Shown here piece after piece: positions 33,488-43,075 of a DNA stretch of 64,000 nucleotides. This DNA is from Rhodococcus jostii NBRC 16295. Its GTDB lineage: Bacteria; Actinomycetota; Actinomycetes; Mycobacteriales; Mycobacteriaceae. Each line of letters opens with the position of its first letter. Within the stretch, counting starts at the first letter, position 1. The position numbers and the translations under genes are program-made. The stretch spans positions 25,076 to 89,075 of the forward strand of contig NZ_BCWY01000038.1 in NCBI RefSeq assembly GCF_001894825.1. Direction: 5' to 3'. Under the pieces are notes generated by a model, which saw only the letters and a list, made by a program, of their open reading frames with translations, did no database searches and was not told the DNA's origin.

Positions 33488-34708
33488 CGCCAGTGCCTGC
33501 TCCAGGTCGGTCAGCAGGTCGGCGGTGTCCTCGAGCCCCACGGACAGTCGGACGACACCGTCGGTGATGCCCACTGCCGCACGACCTTCCGGGCCCATCG
33601 CCCGGTGGGTGGTGGTGGCCGGATGGGTGATCAGCGACTTGGAGTCGCCGAGGTTGTTGGAGATGTTGACCAGGTTCAGACCGTCGAGCAGTTCGAAGGC
33701 CCGCTTCTTCGCTTCGCCCTCGGAGGCGTTGAGAGCGAACGTGACGACGGTGCCGCCGCCGCTCATCTGCCGCGTGGCGAGGTCGTGCTGGGGGTGCGAT
33801 TCGAGGAACGGGTACTTCACCCAGTCGACGGCGGAGTGGCCTTCGAGGAACTGGGCGATCTCGAGTGCGGAGCCGACGGAGTGCCGCACCCGGATCGGCA
33901 TCGTCTCGAGTCCCTTGAGGAGCGTCCACGCGTTGAACGGGCTCAGCGCCGGCCCGGTGTGGCGCATGAGGTTCTGGACGGGACCCTCGATGTAGTCCTT
34001 CGGCCCGAGGATCGCCCCGCCGAGCACCCGGCCCTGGCCGTCGATGTGCTTGGTTCCGGAGTACACGACGATGTCGGCACCCAGCTCCAGGCTGTGCTGC
34101 AGCAGGGGGGTCGCGAACACGTTGTCCAGCACGACCTTTGCGCCGGCGGCGTGCGCGAGTTCCGCCACCCGGGGAACGTCGACGAGCGTCTGCATCGGGT
34201 TCGACGGCGTCTCGAAGAACACCACGGTGGTGGGCTCGGACAGAGCCTTCTCCCACTGGTCGAGGTCTTCACCGTCGACGAACACGGTCTCCACACCCCA
34301 GCGGGGCAGGATCTCGTTGCACACCACGAAGCAGGAGCCGAACAGGCTGCGCGCGGCGACCAGACGGTCACCCGCCTTCAGCAGTGCGCCGAGCGCGGTG
34401 AACACCGCGGACATTCCGCTGGCGGTGCCGAAGCATGCCTCCGCGCCTTCGATCAGGCGGAGCCGCTCCTCGAACATCTTCACGGTGGGGTTGCCGTACC
34501 GCGAGTAGACGAAGTGGTCGATGTCGCCGGTGAACGACGCCTCGGCCGCTCCCGCGCTCTCGAACACGAAGCCGGAGTTCAGGAAGATCGCTTCGGACGT
34601 CTCCTCGAAGCCGGAACGCAGGGTTCCTCCGCGCACACTGATCGTGCCCTGGCCGATGTCGTCCGGCAGCGCCTTCTGAAACGCGCCACCTTGAGGGATT
34701 GCACTCAC
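33485..34708 (-). CDS. metZ: O-succinylhomoserine sulfhydrylase
   Basis: 407 residues of the Cys/Met metabolism PLP enzyme family. YSRYGNPTVKMFEERL, FGTASGMSAVFTAL and the PLP lysine in IVVYSGTKHIDGQGRVLGG are typical, and length matches mycobacterial MetZ. It makes homocysteine from O-succinylhomoserine and sulfide. GTG 34708 with GGAGG upstream overlaps the rhodanese stop by 4 nt (GTGA). The longer in-frame reading upstream lies inside the rhodanese gene. Placed beside a sulfur-transfer gene, as in mycobacteria. Confidence 0.93.
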   Translation of the reverse strand: MSAIPQGGAFQKALPDDIGQGTISVRGGTLRSGFEETSEAIFLNSGFVFESAGAAEASFTGDIDHFVYSRYGNPTVKMFEERLRLIEGAEACFGTASGMSAVFTALGALLKAGDRLVAARSLFGSCFVVCNEILPRWGVETVFVDGEDLDQWEKALSEPTTVVFFETPSNPMQTLVDVPRVAELAHAAGAKVVLDNVFATPLLQHSLELGADIVVYSGTKHIDGQGRVLGGAILGPKDYIEGPVQNLMRHTGPALSPFNAWTLLKGLETMPIRVRHSVGSALEIAQFLEGHSAVDWVKYPFLESHPQHDLATRQMSGGGTVVTFALNASEGEAKKRAFELLDGLNLVNISNNLGDSKSLITHPATTTHRAMGPEGRAAVGITDGVVRLSVGLEDTADLLTDLEQALA

Positions 34709-35127
34709 CACTGCCTCCACGGCAGGCCCAGCGCCCGCCAGCCGACCGCCCCACGATGTCCTTCGGCGTCCAAGGCGCCTTCGAAACCGTCGAGCACGTT
34801 GTACGACGGGCCGATGCCCGCCGCTGTCGCGGCTTCCGCCGCACCGATGGACCGCTGTCCGGAGCGACACAGGAAGATCACCGGGGCGTCCTCGCCACCC
34901 GCGATCCCGGCCTCCTTCAGCTGGTCCACGAAGTTGTCGTTACGAGTGCCCGCCGGGTAGCTGACCCATTCGATCAGCACGGTCTTCCGCCCGAGCGAGG
35001 AGGTGTCGGGGACTCCGACGTACTTCCACTCGGCGTCCGTCCGCACGTCGACCAGCACCGCGTCGGGATTCTCGCGGAGCAGCTCCCAGGCATGCTCCGG
35101 CGTTATGTCGCCTGCGTAACTCACCAT
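34705..35127 (-). CDS. Rhodanese-like sulfurtransferase
   Basis: 140 residues, a single rhodanese domain. Active loop FLCRSGQRSIGAA holds the catalytic Cys; AVLVDVRTDAEWKYVG is the conserved CH2A motif. It would carry a persulfide, possibly delivering sulfide to MetZ, with which it is translationally coupled by a 4-nt overlap. ATG 35127. Confidence 0.9.
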   Translation of the reverse strand: MVSYAGDITPEHAWELLRENPDAVLVDVRTDAEWKYVGVPDTSSLGRKTVLIEWVSYPAGTRNDNFVDQLKEAGIAGGEDAPVIFLCRSGQRSIGAAEAATAAGIGPSYNVLDGFEGALDAEGHRGAVGWRALGLPWRQW

Positions 35128-35172
35128 GTCAGCTTTTCACAACCCCGTTCGGTGTGCCCTCCCGGGCAACGG

Positions 35173-35625
35173 TCAGTCGCAGACGACCCATGTCTCGCCG
35201 TCCCGCGTCAATTGCCAGGTGTCCGTCGTCTCGCCCTTGCCGTCGTCGGCGCTGACCCGGACCTCCGCCCGGGCCCGGTCACCGTTGACCTCGGACGACT
35301 CGACCCCCTTCAGCGTGACCTCGCCTTGCCGGTCCCGGAGCACCGACCGATCGTCGGACCAGGTCGAACAGACGAGAGCCTTCTGCAGATCGGCGTCGTC
35401 GTGGTTGTGGGCCTGGATGAAGTCGGCGACCGAACGGTTGATGCGGTCGGCTTCCGTGACGTTCTCGTCGGCGGGCGAGAGCAGGCTGGACACGACGATG
35501 GCGACCAGGATGACGACGATGACGGTGACGGCGGCGATGAACGGCACCGCCGTGGTGCGCCGGGGATCCACCGGATCTTCTGCGCCTCCCGCGTCGCGCT
35601 GAGGCGATTCGCTCGAACCGGACAT
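35173..35625 (-). CDS. Single-pass membrane protein with DUF4878/lumazine-like C-terminus
   Basis: 150 residues. A charged N-terminus (SGSSESPQRDAGGAEDP) is followed by one membrane helix (FIAAVTVIVVILVAIVVSSLL) and an exported globular domain with a conserved-looking ending DTWQLTRDGETWVVCD. This layout resembles small mycobacterial membrane proteins with an NTF2-like/DUF4878 domain. The function is unknown. Lies 45 nt upstream of the rhodanese gene in the same direction. Confidence 0.7.
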   Translation of the reverse strand: MSGSSESPQRDAGGAEDPVDPRRTTAVPFIAAVTVIVVILVAIVVSSLLSPADENVTEADRINRSVADFIQAHNHDDADLQKALVCSTWSDDRSVLRDRQGEVTLKGVESSEVNGDRARAEVRVSADDGKGETTDTWQLTRDGETWVVCD

Positions 35626-35784
35626 GACTTCCCTTCGATCTCGGCGTGGCCACGAGTGTATAGAGCAGCCCCTACAAATCGTGTTTGTGACCCCCCAACG
35701 TGAAGGCGACTACCCTCTACAGGCGTGCGTCCCGAGAATGGGCTCTGCCCTGTCTGCCGCACCTCGGCCACCCGATTAGGCTGG

Positions 35785-35797
35785 GCTTAATTTAAGC
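35785..35797. promoter_or_regulatory. GCTTAA-N-TTAAGC palindrome before fprA
   Basis: A 13-bp perfect palindrome with TTAGG ten bases to its left, weakly reminiscent of an IdeR/DtxR box. It sits 43 bases before the fprA start over the presumed promoter. Iron control is a guess only. Confidence 0.3.
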
Positions 35798-35839
35798 TGA
35801 GGTTTCGTTGTCCGCCCATCAGAAGGTAGTTCGCTCCAG

Positions 35840-37231
35840 ATGACTGATCAGACACGTCCGTTGCGCGTTGCGATCGTGGGTGCCGGCCCCGCCGGTATCT
35901 ACGCAGCCGACGCTCTCATGAAATCCGATGCCGCGTCTGACGGCGGGATCAGCATCGACCTCTTCGAGCGGATGCCGGCCCCCTTCGGTCTGATCCGGTA
36001 CGGCGTCGCCCCGGACCACCCGCGCATCAAGGGCATCATCACCGCCCTGCACAAGGTGCTCGACAAGCCGTCGGTCCGCCTGCTGGGCAACATCGACTAC
36101 GGCAGCGACATCACCCTCGAAGACCTGCACAACTTCTACGACGCGGTGATCTTCTCCACCGGCGCCAACGCCGACCGCGCCCTCAACATCCCGGGCATCG
36201 AACTCGACGGCAGCTACGGCGCCGCCGACTTCGTGTCCTGGTACGACGGCCACCCCGACGTGCCGCGCACCTGGCCGCTCGAGGCCGAGAAGGTCGCCGT
36301 CCTCGGCGTCGGCAACGTCGCCCTCGACATCGCGCGCGTCCTCGCCAAGACCGGCGACGAACTGCTGCCGACGGAGATCCCCGCCAACGTCTACGAGGGA
36401 CTCAAGGGCAACAAGGCCGTCGAGGTCCACGTGTTCGGTCGCCGCGGTCCCGCGCAGGCCAAGTTCACCCCCCTCGAGCTGCGTGAACTCGACCACTCGC
36501 CGACCATCGAGGTCATCGTCGATCCCGAGGACATCGATTACGACGAGGGCTCCGAGCAGGCGCGCCGCAACTCCAAGCAGGTCGACATGGTCGCCAACAC
36601 CCTGCAGGACTGGGCCATCCGCGACGTGGGCAACCGCCCGCACAAGCTGTTCCTGCACTTCTTCGAGTCGCCCACCGAGGTGCTCGGCGAAGACGGCAAG
36701 GTCGTCGGTCTGCGCACCGAGCGCACTCAGCTCGACGGCACCGGCAACGTCAAGGGCACCGGCAAGTTCAACGACTGGGACGTGCAGGCCGTGTACCGCG
36801 CCGTGGGGTACCTGTCGCAGAACATCGCCAAACTCCCGTTCGACGAGCAGGCCGGCACCGTCCCGAACGAGGCCGGGCGCGTCATCTCCGACGACACCGC
36901 CGAGGGCAACGACCGGTTCATGCCGGCCACCTACGTCACCGGCTGGATCAAGCGTGGCCCCGTCGGCCTGATCGGCCACACCAAGGGCGACGCCAACGAG
37001 ACCGTCGCGAACCTGCTCGAGGACCGGGCCGGTTTCCCCGAGCCCGCCAACCCGGGTGAGGACGCGATCATCGACTTCCTCGAGGGCAAGCAGGTCCCCT
37101 ACACCACCTGGCAGGGCTGGTATCGCCTGGACGCGCACGAGCGCAGCCTGGGCGAGCCCGAGGGCCGTGAGCGGATCAAGGTCGTCGAGCGCGAGGACAT
37201 GCTCAAGGCCAGCGAGCCCGACAAGGCCTGA
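35840..37231 (+). CDS. fprA: NADPH-ferredoxin reductase, adrenodoxin-reductase type
   Basis: 463 residues. FAD motif RVAIVGAGPAGIYAADALM, NADP site VAVLGVGNVALDIARVLA, and C-terminal TGWIKRGPVGLIGHTKGDANETV are characteristic of adrenodoxin reductase-like FprA. It transfers electrons from NADPH to ferredoxins that serve P450s and other oxidations. ATG 35840 (MTDQTRPLRV) has AGAAGG upstream. Stands alone, followed by a strong terminator. Confidence 0.93.
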   Translation: MTDQTRPLRVAIVGAGPAGIYAADALMKSDAASDGGISIDLFERMPAPFGLIRYGVAPDHPRIKGIITALHKVLDKPSVRLLGNIDYGSDITLEDLHNFYDAVIFSTGANADRALNIPGIELDGSYGAADFVSWYDGHPDVPRTWPLEAEKVAVLGVGNVALDIARVLAKTGDELLPTEIPANVYEGLKGNKAVEVHVFGRRGPAQAKFTPLELRELDHSPTIEVIVDPEDIDYDEGSEQARRNSKQVDMVANTLQDWAIRDVGNRPHKLFLHFFESPTEVLGEDGKVVGLRTERTQLDGTGNVKGTGKFNDWDVQAVYRAVGYLSQNIAKLPFDEQAGTVPNEAGRVISDDTAEGNDRFMPATYVTGWIKRGPVGLIGHTKGDANETVANLLEDRAGFPEPANPGEDAIIDFLEGKQVPYTTWQGWYRLDAHERSLGEPEGRERIKVVEREDMLKASEPDKA

Positions 37232-37248
37232 TCTTCCGAATCGGCGCG

Positions 37249-37277
37249 AAGGGAACCTCCTGCGGGGAGGTTCCCTT
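37249..37277 (+). terminator. Terminator hairpin after fprA
   Basis: AAGGGAACCTCC pairs perfectly with GGAGGTTCCCTT around TGCGG, 18 nt after the fprA stop. A short pyrimidine-rich tail follows. It may serve the convergent TetR gene as well. Confidence 0.85.
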
Positions 37278-37282
37278 CCGTC

Positions 37283-37318
37283 GTCTCAGACCAGGTGCGC
37301 GTCTCAGACCAGGTGCGC
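37283..37318. repeat. Tandem 18-bp duplication at the 3' end of the TetR gene
   Basis: GTCTCAGACCAGGTGCGC occurs twice in direct succession. The second copy encodes the last codons and stop (at 37304) of the convergent TetR gene; the first copy repeats the same stop just outside it. Confidence 0.8.
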
Positions 37319-37873
37319 CGACAGCGCACGCAACGCCGTGAGCAGTTCCTCGGCCGACATCGCGTTGTCAGGGTCCACCAGCCACTGCTCGGCGACCCCG
37401 AGCAACAACGCCTGATACAGCGCGCCCAGCGTGTGCGCCCGGCCGGGCGCGATCCCCGCGTCGCCGAACAGTTCGACCAGGCCGTCGCGGGCATCGGCGG
37501 TGGACGCCACCAGGTTCTTTCTCAATTCCGGCAGGGAGTCCAGGTGCCCGAGCAGCTCGAACTGCAGCATCCACAAGCGACGATGGGCGGTGAACGACTC
37601 GATGACACCGCTCCAGATGGCCTCGAACCGTTCCGCCGGACTCATGCCGGGTTCGATCTTCTTCGCCGCGGCGGCCGCGAGGTCGTCGCCCCAGCGTGCC
37701 ATCTCCCGGTACAGGACGGCATGCAGCAGCGCGTCCTTGGTGCCGAAGTGGTAGCCGATTGCCGCGAGGCTCACCCCGGACGCCGATGCGATGTCCCGGG
37801 CCGTCGTGCGCGAGTACCCCTTCTCGTACAGGCTGCGCGTGGCGCCGTCGATCAGGTCCTCGCGATTTCCCAT
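37304..37873 (-). CDS. TetR/AcrR-family transcriptional regulator
   Basis: 189 residues, ATG 37873. Helix-turn-helix: IDGATRSLYEKGYSRTTARDIASASGVSLAAIGYHFGTKDALLHAVL. The C-terminal domain is the TetR_C_13/QacR-like ligand fold. It is divergent from the amidohydrolase gene at 37980 with a 106-base shared promoter region, so that gene is the likeliest target. Ligand unknown. Confidence 0.9.
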   Translation of the reverse strand: MGNREDLIDGATRSLYEKGYSRTTARDIASASGVSLAAIGYHFGTKDALLHAVLYREMARWGDDLAAAAAKKIEPGMSPAERFEAIWSGVIESFTAHRRLWMLQFELLGHLDSLPELRKNLVASTADARDGLVELFGDAGIAPGRAHTLGALYQALLLGVAEQWLVDPDNAMSAEELLTALRALSAHLV

Positions 37874-37979
37874 GACGCCAGCCTAGAGAGTGCCGGACGG
37901 GCGTGTACGACGCTCGTACCAGCACTCGTGGACGGCTCCGGCACGCGGCCGGTGCCCCGGACAAGGCAGGATATAAGTC

Positions 37980-38735
37980 GTGTTTGACGCCCACGTTCAC
38001 ATCATCGATCCCCGGTTCCCGGTGGTCGAGAACCACGGCTACCTCCCGGAACCCTTCACGATCACCGACTACCGGTCGCGCACGGAAGGCTTCGGGGTGG
38101 ACGGCGGCGCCGTCGTCACCGCGTCGTATCAGGGCACCGATCAGAACTATCTGAAGGCGGCGCTCGAGGAGCTCGGCCCCAGCTGGGTCGGTGTGACGCA
38201 GATGGAGCCCGACGCCACCGACGAGAGCATCCTCGAACTCGACCGCGCCGGGGTCCGGGCGGTCCGGTTCAACCTCCGGCGCAGTGCGACCGACGTCAAG
38301 CTCCTCACCAAGCAGGCTCTGCGGGCGTACGAGCTGGCCGGCTGGCACGCCGAGTTCTACGTGGACGCCACCCTGCTGCTGTCGCTCGAGCCGGTGTTCG
38401 CCAAGCTCCCCGCCGTGTGCATCGACCACCTCGGAATGTCGACGCGGGGTCTGCCGTACCTACTCGATCTCGTCGATCGAGGTGTGCGGGTCAAGGCCAC
38501 CGGGTTCGGGCGGACCACCATCGAGAACGTCGGCGACGTGCTCCGCAAGATTCACGCCGTCAACCCGGAGGCGCTGATGTTCGGCACCGACCTGCCGGGC
38601 AGCCGGTCCCGAAGAGTGTTCCAGGACAGCGACATCGACATCGTCGCGCAGGCGGTGGGCGACGACTTCGACACAGTCATGGGCGGCAACGCGCGCGCCT
38701 GGTACCGCTGCGACACACCCGCAGGAACCTGTTAG
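37980..38735 (+). CDS. Amidohydrolase-family (TIM-barrel) metal-dependent hydrolase
   Basis: 251 residues. DAHVHIIDPRFPV contains the H-x-H of strand 1; AVCIDHLGMS and FGTDLPG supply the later His and Asp metal ligands, as in the 2-pyrone-4,6-dicarboxylate lactonase/amidohydrolase-2 group. GTG 37980 follows a weak AGGA site. The 3' end overlaps the convergent lipoprotein gene by 4 nt. Substrate unknown; lactones or small carboxylates are possible. Probably controlled by the divergent TetR. Confidence 0.85.
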   Translation: MFDAHVHIIDPRFPVVENHGYLPEPFTITDYRSRTEGFGVDGGAVVTASYQGTDQNYLKAALEELGPSWVGVTQMEPDATDESILELDRAGVRAVRFNLRRSATDVKLLTKQALRAYELAGWHAEFYVDATLLLSLEPVFAKLPAVCIDHLGMSTRGLPYLLDLVDRGVRVKATGFGRTTIENVGDVLRKIHAVNPEALMFGTDLPGSRSRRVFQDSDIDIVAQAVGDDFDTVMGGNARAWYRCDTPAGTC

Positions 38736-39505
38736 CAGCCGTCCATCTGCACGCTGTTCATCGACGCCATCTCGACCACCGGCGGCGTCTGCGGCTGCGA
38801 CACCAGCCACATGTTGTAGTTCTGCATCTCGTCGCAGTCCAACTGTTCGCGGCGTTCCTGCCGCCGCTCACGCTGCCGATCGTCCATCTGGTCTTCATTC
38901 CGGTCGACGGCGATGGCCCCGGTGGACGATCCGTTGGCCTGCCGTTCGAGCCCGCGGACGCCGTCGTTGGTCATGATCCAGCCGAGGGTGTAGTCGGCAC
39001 CGTCGCGGTTGGTGGTGGCGCGGAACATGCCTTCCTCGGCAGCGGCCGGGTGGGCCTGGAACGCCCTGTCGGGCATACCCGGCGCGCTGACCTGCCCCGT
39101 CACGGTGCCGTCACTCATCGACGCGGTGAGTGTCGCCCCGTCCGGCGAGGACAGCGTCGCTTTGTCGCCGTCCATCGTGCCGGTCATCCACGTCCACATC
39201 TGGTCTCCGTCGCACAGGAAGGCGATCATGTCGTCCCCGGACCTGGCCAGCGCGATGTACGCGTCGGTTCCGTCGACCGAACCGACGTAGGTCGGTTCCA
39301 CCTGCGGGGTCATCACGAAGGGGGACGGAACCTTCTCCATCATGTTCGACGCGGGCGCCGCTTCACCGCTACTCGTGGCCTCGGCGGCGCTCGTCGTACT
39401 GGCTGCGCTGGTCGCCGAAGAGTCGGACGAGTTGTCGCCGCAGCCGCTCAGTGCGAGGGTCGCGGCAGCGAGGGGCGCCAGGATCCAGGTCGTCTTCTTG
39501 TTCAC
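38732..39505 (-). CDS. Putative lipoprotein of unknown function
   Basis: 257 residues. The signal peptide ends in lipobox LSGC, followed by a Ser/Thr/Ala-rich linker (to about residue 50). The central domain (YVGSVDGTDAYIALARSGDDMIAFLCDGDQMWTWMTGT) looks like a beta-rich fold repeated twice; a charged helix (EDQMDDRQRERRQERREQLDCDEMQ) and a Met-rich end follow. No known family recognised. Surface-anchored, likely cell-envelope related. Confidence 0.75.
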   Translation of the reverse strand: MNKKTTWILAPLAAATLALSGCGDNSSDSSATSAASTTSAAEATSSGEAAPASNMMEKVPSPFVMTPQVEPTYVGSVDGTDAYIALARSGDDMIAFLCDGDQMWTWMTGTMDGDKATLSSPDGATLTASMSDGTVTGQVSAPGMPDRAFQAHPAAAEEGMFRATTNRDGADYTLGWIMTNDGVRGLERQANGSSTGAIAVDRNEDQMDDRQRERRQERREQLDCDEMQNYNMWLVSQPQTPPVVEMASMNSVQMDGC

Positions 39506-39603
39506 GGCGCATTCCTCCGCTAGCCGGGAAGATCAACATCCGCATTTCATCATCGCAGGTGGAGGACACTTCTGGATACCCCTCGGCGACGATTTCGCGT
39601 GAC

Positions 39604-40086
39604 CTACGTTGCGACCACCGCAGCGAGCCACACCCCGGCGGCGATCAGGGCGCCCAGCAGTTCGATGAGCATCGACAGCCCGACGGCCTTGCAGGCGTGC
39701 CACGTCGACGCCCACGCGCGGTTGTGCGAACGCAACCGGTAGATCTCGGCCACATACGTTCCCGCGATGAACCCGAGGAACAACCCGACCACGGGAACGA
39801 CGAAGAACCCCACGATCCCGACCAGGCCGCCGACGATCAACGACGTGTTGGGCACTCCTGCGGTGCGCATCCGCTTGCCCGGCCAGGTGTATTTGACGAC
39901 ACCGCTGACCACAAGGAAGACCGTGGCCACCGCAAACACCGTCCACGCTGTCGCACCGCCGGTCATGATGGTCCACACCAGGATTGCGGCGAAGATGAGG
40001 ATGGTGCCGGGCAGGATCGGGACGACGATTCCGACGAGCCCCACGGCGATGGCCAGGCCGACGAGGACTTCTGCGCCCGGACTCAC
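39604..40086 (-). CDS. DUF456 membrane protein
   Basis: 160 residues, four to five membrane helices with Gly-rich loops ([43 protein letters not shown]), the DUF456 pattern. GTG 40086 overlaps the purT stop by 4 nt (GTGA). Function unknown for the family. Confidence 0.85.
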   Translation of the reverse strand: MSPGAEVLVGLAIAVGLVGIVVPILPGTILIFAAILVWTIMTGGATAWTVFAVATVFLVVSGVVKYTWPGKRMRTAGVPNTSLIVGGLVGIVGFFVVPVVGLFLGFIAGTYVAEIYRLRSHNRAWASTWHACKAVGLSMLIELLGALIAAGVWLAAVVAT

Positions 40087-41294
40087 GCGACCGGCGTGAC
40101 GCGCGAGGCCGCATCCCGCGCGCGACTACGCGCGGTCTCGACGTCCGGTCCGGTGGACACGGCGACGCCCATCCGCCTGCGCACGAAGCTCTCCGGTTTG
40201 CCGAACAGCCGCAGGTCCGTCTCGGGCACGGCCATTGCGTCGGCGACGCCCTCGAAGCCGATGCCGACCGCGTCGACGCCGCCGTAGATCACCGCGGACG
40301 CACCGGGCGAGGTCAGGGTGGTGTCGACCGGCAGTCCGAGGATGGCGCGGGCGTGCAGTTCGAACTCCGAGAGCCGTTGCGTCCGAAGGGTTACCAAACC
40401 GGTGTCGTGGGGGCGCGGGCTGACCTCCGAGAAGTACACGTCGTCACCCTTCACGAACAATTCGACCCCGAAGATCCCGCGGCCGCCGAGCGCCGACGTC
40501 ACCTTCTCGGCCACCTCCCGCGACCGGGCGAGCGCCGTGTCACTCATCCGCTGCGGCTGCCACGACTCCACGTAGTCACCCGAATCCTGCAGGTGCCCGA
40601 TGGGTTCGCAGAAGAAGGTGCCCACCTCGCCGTCGGCCCCGAGTGCCCGGACGGTGAGTTGCGTGATCTCGTAGTCGAAGTCGACGAATCCTTCCACGAT
40701 GACGCGGCCGTGGTTGATGCGGCCGCCCGCGAGTGCGTAGTCCCAGGCCTTCTCGACCTCGCCGGCGCCGCGCACCGTCGACTGTCCCTTGCCGGACGAC
40801 GACATCACCGGCTTGATCACGCAGGGAAAGCCGATGCGGTCGGTGGCCGCCCGGACCTCCCCGAGCGATTCGGCGAACTCGTAGGGCGACGTCGGCAGCC
40901 CCAGTTCCTCCGCCGCGAGGCGCCTGATGCCCTCGCGGTTCATGGTCAGCTGCGTAGCCCGCGCGGTGGGGATGACCACCGCGGTGCCGCGTTCCTCGAC
41001 CGTCGCCAGCGCATCGGTCGCGATGGCCTCGATCTCGGGAACCACGAAGTGCGGCTGTTCCGCCTCGACGAGACGCAACAGCGCATCCGGGTCGCTCATG
41101 TCGATCGTGTGCGCACGGTGCGCCACCTGGTGGCCGGGCGCGTTGTCGTAGCGGTCGACGGCGATGACCTCGACCCCGAGCCGTTGCAGGGCGATGATCA
41201 CTTCTTTGCCCAGCTCACCCGACCCGAGCAGCATGACGCGGGTCGCGCCTGCCGTCAGAGGAGTACCGAACCGTCCGGGTGCCTGTTCACGCAT
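40083..41294 (-). CDS. purT: Formate-dependent phosphoribosylglycinamide formyltransferase
   Basis: 403 residues, ATP-grasp. [30 protein letters not shown] is the N-terminal domain; [22 protein letters not shown] the ATP-binding loop; [17 protein letters not shown] the metal and phosphate site. It uses formate and ATP to formylate GAR in purine synthesis. ATG 41294 has no ribosome site, but TATAGT seven bases upstream indicates a leaderless start. Confidence 0.93.
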   Translation of the reverse strand: MREQAPGRFGTPLTAGATRVMLLGSGELGKEVIIALQRLGVEVIAVDRYDNAPGHQVAHRAHTIDMSDPDALLRLVEAEQPHFVVPEIEAIATDALATVEERGTAVVIPTARATQLTMNREGIRRLAAEELGLPTSPYEFAESLGEVRAATDRIGFPCVIKPVMSSSGKGQSTVRGAGEVEKAWDYALAGGRINHGRVIVEGFVDFDYEITQLTVRALGADGEVGTFFCEPIGHLQDSGDYVESWQPQRMSDTALARSREVAEKVTSALGGRGIFGVELFVKGDDVYFSEVSPRPHDTGLVTLRTQRLSEFELHARAILGLPVDTTLTSPGASAVIYGGVDAVGIGFEGVADAMAVPETDLRLFGKPESFVRRRMGVAVSTGPDVETARSRARDAASRVTPVA

Positions 41295-41332
41295 GGTCAC
41301 AACTATATGCGGGCGCCGCTGCGGGTCGGCGC

Positions 41333-42199
41333 CTACTTCAGCAGGCGCGACATCCGGCGGTCGGCGAGCACCTTGCCTCCGGTCTGACACGTCGCGCAGT
41401 ACTGAAAAGACTTCTCCGCGAACGACACTTCCCGGACGGTGTCGCCGCAGACCGGGCAGGGCAGGCCGGTCCGGGCGTGCACGCGCATCCCGGATCGCTT
41501 CTCCCCCTTCAGCCGCGCCGCGTCCTGGCCGAGCGACCGCTGGACGGCGTCGGCCAGCACGGAGCGCATCGCGTCGTACAGCACGTGCACCTGGTCTTCC
41601 GGCAACGTCCGGGACGTGGCGAACGGGGAAATCTTTGCGGTGTGCAGGATTTCGTCGGAGTACGCATTGCCCACACCCGCGAGCAGCGACTGGTCGACGA
41701 GCGCATTCTTGATCCGCGCCGACGTGGTCGACAGCAGCGCCGCGAACTCGGGTTCGGCGACGGCGAGCGCGTCGGGTCCGAGCCGGGCTATCCCTTCGAC
41801 CTCCTGTGGGTCGTGCACCACCCACACGGCGAGCCGCTTCTTGGTGCCCGCCTCGGTCAGGTCGAACGCCGGGGTCGCGCCCTCGGGGGTGAAGAAGTGG
41901 ACCCGCAGCGCCAGCGGGCCCTTCCCGGGTTTCGGCGGTGCCGCGGACGGGTTGTCGGTCCAGCGCAGCCAGCCCCCGCGCGACAGGTGCGTGACGAGCC
42001 ACAACCCGGCGCAGTCGAGTGCGAGGTGTTTGCCGAACCGGGCCGCGCCGGTCACGTCGCGGCCCTGGAGCGCCGTGATCGGGGGGTCGAACGTCTTCAG
42101 CACGCTCAGCGCCGCCACGTCCACGCGGCCGACGACCGCTCCCACGGCGTGTGCACGCAGGAACTCGGCTAACGCCTCCACCTCGGGCAGCTCGGGCAT
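41333..42199 (-). CDS. Fpg/Nei-family DNA glycosylase
   Basis: 288 residues. Starts [20 protein letters not shown], the catalytic Pro/Glu amino end of formamidopyrimidine-DNA glycosylases. The helix-two-turn-helix [22 protein letters not shown] and the C-terminal zinc finger (CPVCGDTV and [16 protein letters not shown]) are complete. It would excise oxidised bases with AP-lyase activity. ATG 42199 with TAGCCT six bases upstream looks leaderless. More divergent than canonical MutM, so Nei-like. Confidence 0.88.
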   Translation of the reverse strand: MPELPEVEALAEFLRAHAVGAVVGRVDVAALSVLKTFDPPITALQGRDVTGAARFGKHLALDCAGLWLVTHLSRGGWLRWTDNPSAAPPKPGKGPLALRVHFFTPEGATPAFDLTEAGTKKRLAVWVVHDPQEVEGIARLGPDALAVAEPEFAALLSTTSARIKNALVDQSLLAGVGNAYSDEILHTAKISPFATSRTLPEDQVHVLYDAMRSVLADAVQRSLGQDAARLKGEKRSGMRVHARTGLPCPVCGDTVREVSFAEKSFQYCATCQTGGKVLADRRMSRLLK

Positions 42200-42218
42200 G
42201 GTCCCAGGCTAACGGTAG

Positions 42219-42258
42219 GTGAGTGGCAAAGTGTGCTCCTCCACACTTTCCCACTCAC
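42219..42258. terminator. Terminator hairpin between cobF and the Fpg/Nei gene
   Basis: GTGAGTGG-C-AAAGTGTG pairs with CACACTTT-C-CCACTCAC around CTCCTC, 16 bp with a single mismatch. Its right arm contains the cobF stop codon. Confidence 0.8.
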
Positions 42259-42995
42259 CTGCGGAGGAGGTAGGTGTCCATGATCCAGCCCTTGCGTTCA
42301 CGCAGTTCGGCGCGCACCCGCTGGATCTCGTCCTCGACGTCGCGCAGGCGGCCGGAGATCAGCACCTCGTCGGGGGTGCCGAGGTAGGCGCCCCACCAGA
42401 TCTGGACGTCGTCGCCGGGGACCTGTGTGAACGTGCAGTGGGCGTCGAGCATGACCACGGCGTTGTCGACGCCGTCGGGCAGTCCCTCGGCGAGGCGACG
42501 CCCGGTGGTGACGTGGACGGGTTCGCCGATCCGGTTGAGCACGATCCGGTGCTGCGCGGCGAGCGACTGCACGCTGGTGACGCCCGGGATCACCGAGTAG
42601 TCGAACGACACGTTGCCGCGGGCGAGCACGCGTTCGACGATCCGCAGTGTGCTGTCGTACAGCGACGGGTCGCCCCACACGAGGATCGCCCCGACCCCCG
42701 GCTCGGACGCGAACTCCGCCTCGAACAGTGCCGCCCGCCGCTCGTGCCAGACGTCCACGACGCCCTCGTAGTCGGACGGTGTGCGGTCGCGGGGCGGATC
42801 GACGATGTCCACGACCCGGTACGGGCCGGTGACGTGCTCCGCGAGGATGCCGGTGCGCAGGTCTACGAGGTCCTGCTTCTCGTCGCCCTTGCCGATGACG
42901 AAGAACACATCGGCCTTGTTCATCGCCTTGATCGCCTGCACCGTCACCTGGTCGGGGTCGCCGGCGCCGATGCCGATCACGAAGAGTTCACGCAT
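42255..42995 (-). CDS. cobF: Precorrin-6A synthase (deacetylating)
   Basis: 246 residues, tetrapyrrole methylase fold: [34 protein letters not shown] at the N-terminus binds [25 protein letters not shown] and [23 protein letters not shown] are specific to CobF. It methylates C-1 of precorrin-5 with loss of acetate in aerobic cobalamin synthesis. ATG 42995. Isolated from other cob genes here. Confidence 0.92.
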   Translation of the reverse strand: MRELFVIGIGAGDPDQVTVQAIKAMNKADVFFVIGKGDEKQDLVDLRTGILAEHVTGPYRVVDIVDPPRDRTPSDYEGVVDVWHERRAALFEAEFASEPGVGAILVWGDPSLYDSTLRIVERVLARGNVSFDYSVIPGVTSVQSLAAQHRIVLNRIGEPVHVTTGRRLAEGLPDGVDNAVVMLDAHCTFTQVPGDDVQIWWGAYLGTPDEVLISGRLRDVEDEIQRVRAELRERKGWIMDTYLLRR

Positions 42996-43009
42996 GTGCG
43001 CAGGCTATC

Positions 43010-43071
43010 GCTCGTGCGTGCTCGAGGAGTCCCTGGACCCGCAAACCACGCACGGGCGGCGGAGCCGCCTA
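43010..43071. repeat. Degenerate relative of the 74-bp palindromic element
   Basis: GCTCGTGCGTG (43010-43020) pairs with CACGCACGGGC (43048-43058), followed by GGCGGAGCCGCCTA, identical to the 3' tail of copy A. The inner GGTTG/CAACC stem is lost. It lies between divergent cobF and thyA, and its last bases start the thyA -10. Confidence 0.55.
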
Positions 43072-43075
43072 AACT
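43070..43075 (+). promoter_or_regulatory. -10 element (TAAACT) of a leaderless thyA transcript
   Basis: TAAACT is followed by seven bases and then GTG 43083, with no ribosome site between. Confidence 0.55.

Noticed and set aside
34708..34870. An extended metZ start adding 54 residues
   Set aside because: The extension is the antisense-free third frame of the rhodanese gene; GTG 34708 has GGAGG and a 4-nt overlap.
35775..35797. A genuine IdeR box before fprA
   Set aside because: Only about half of the consensus positions match; kept solely as a low-confidence palindrome.
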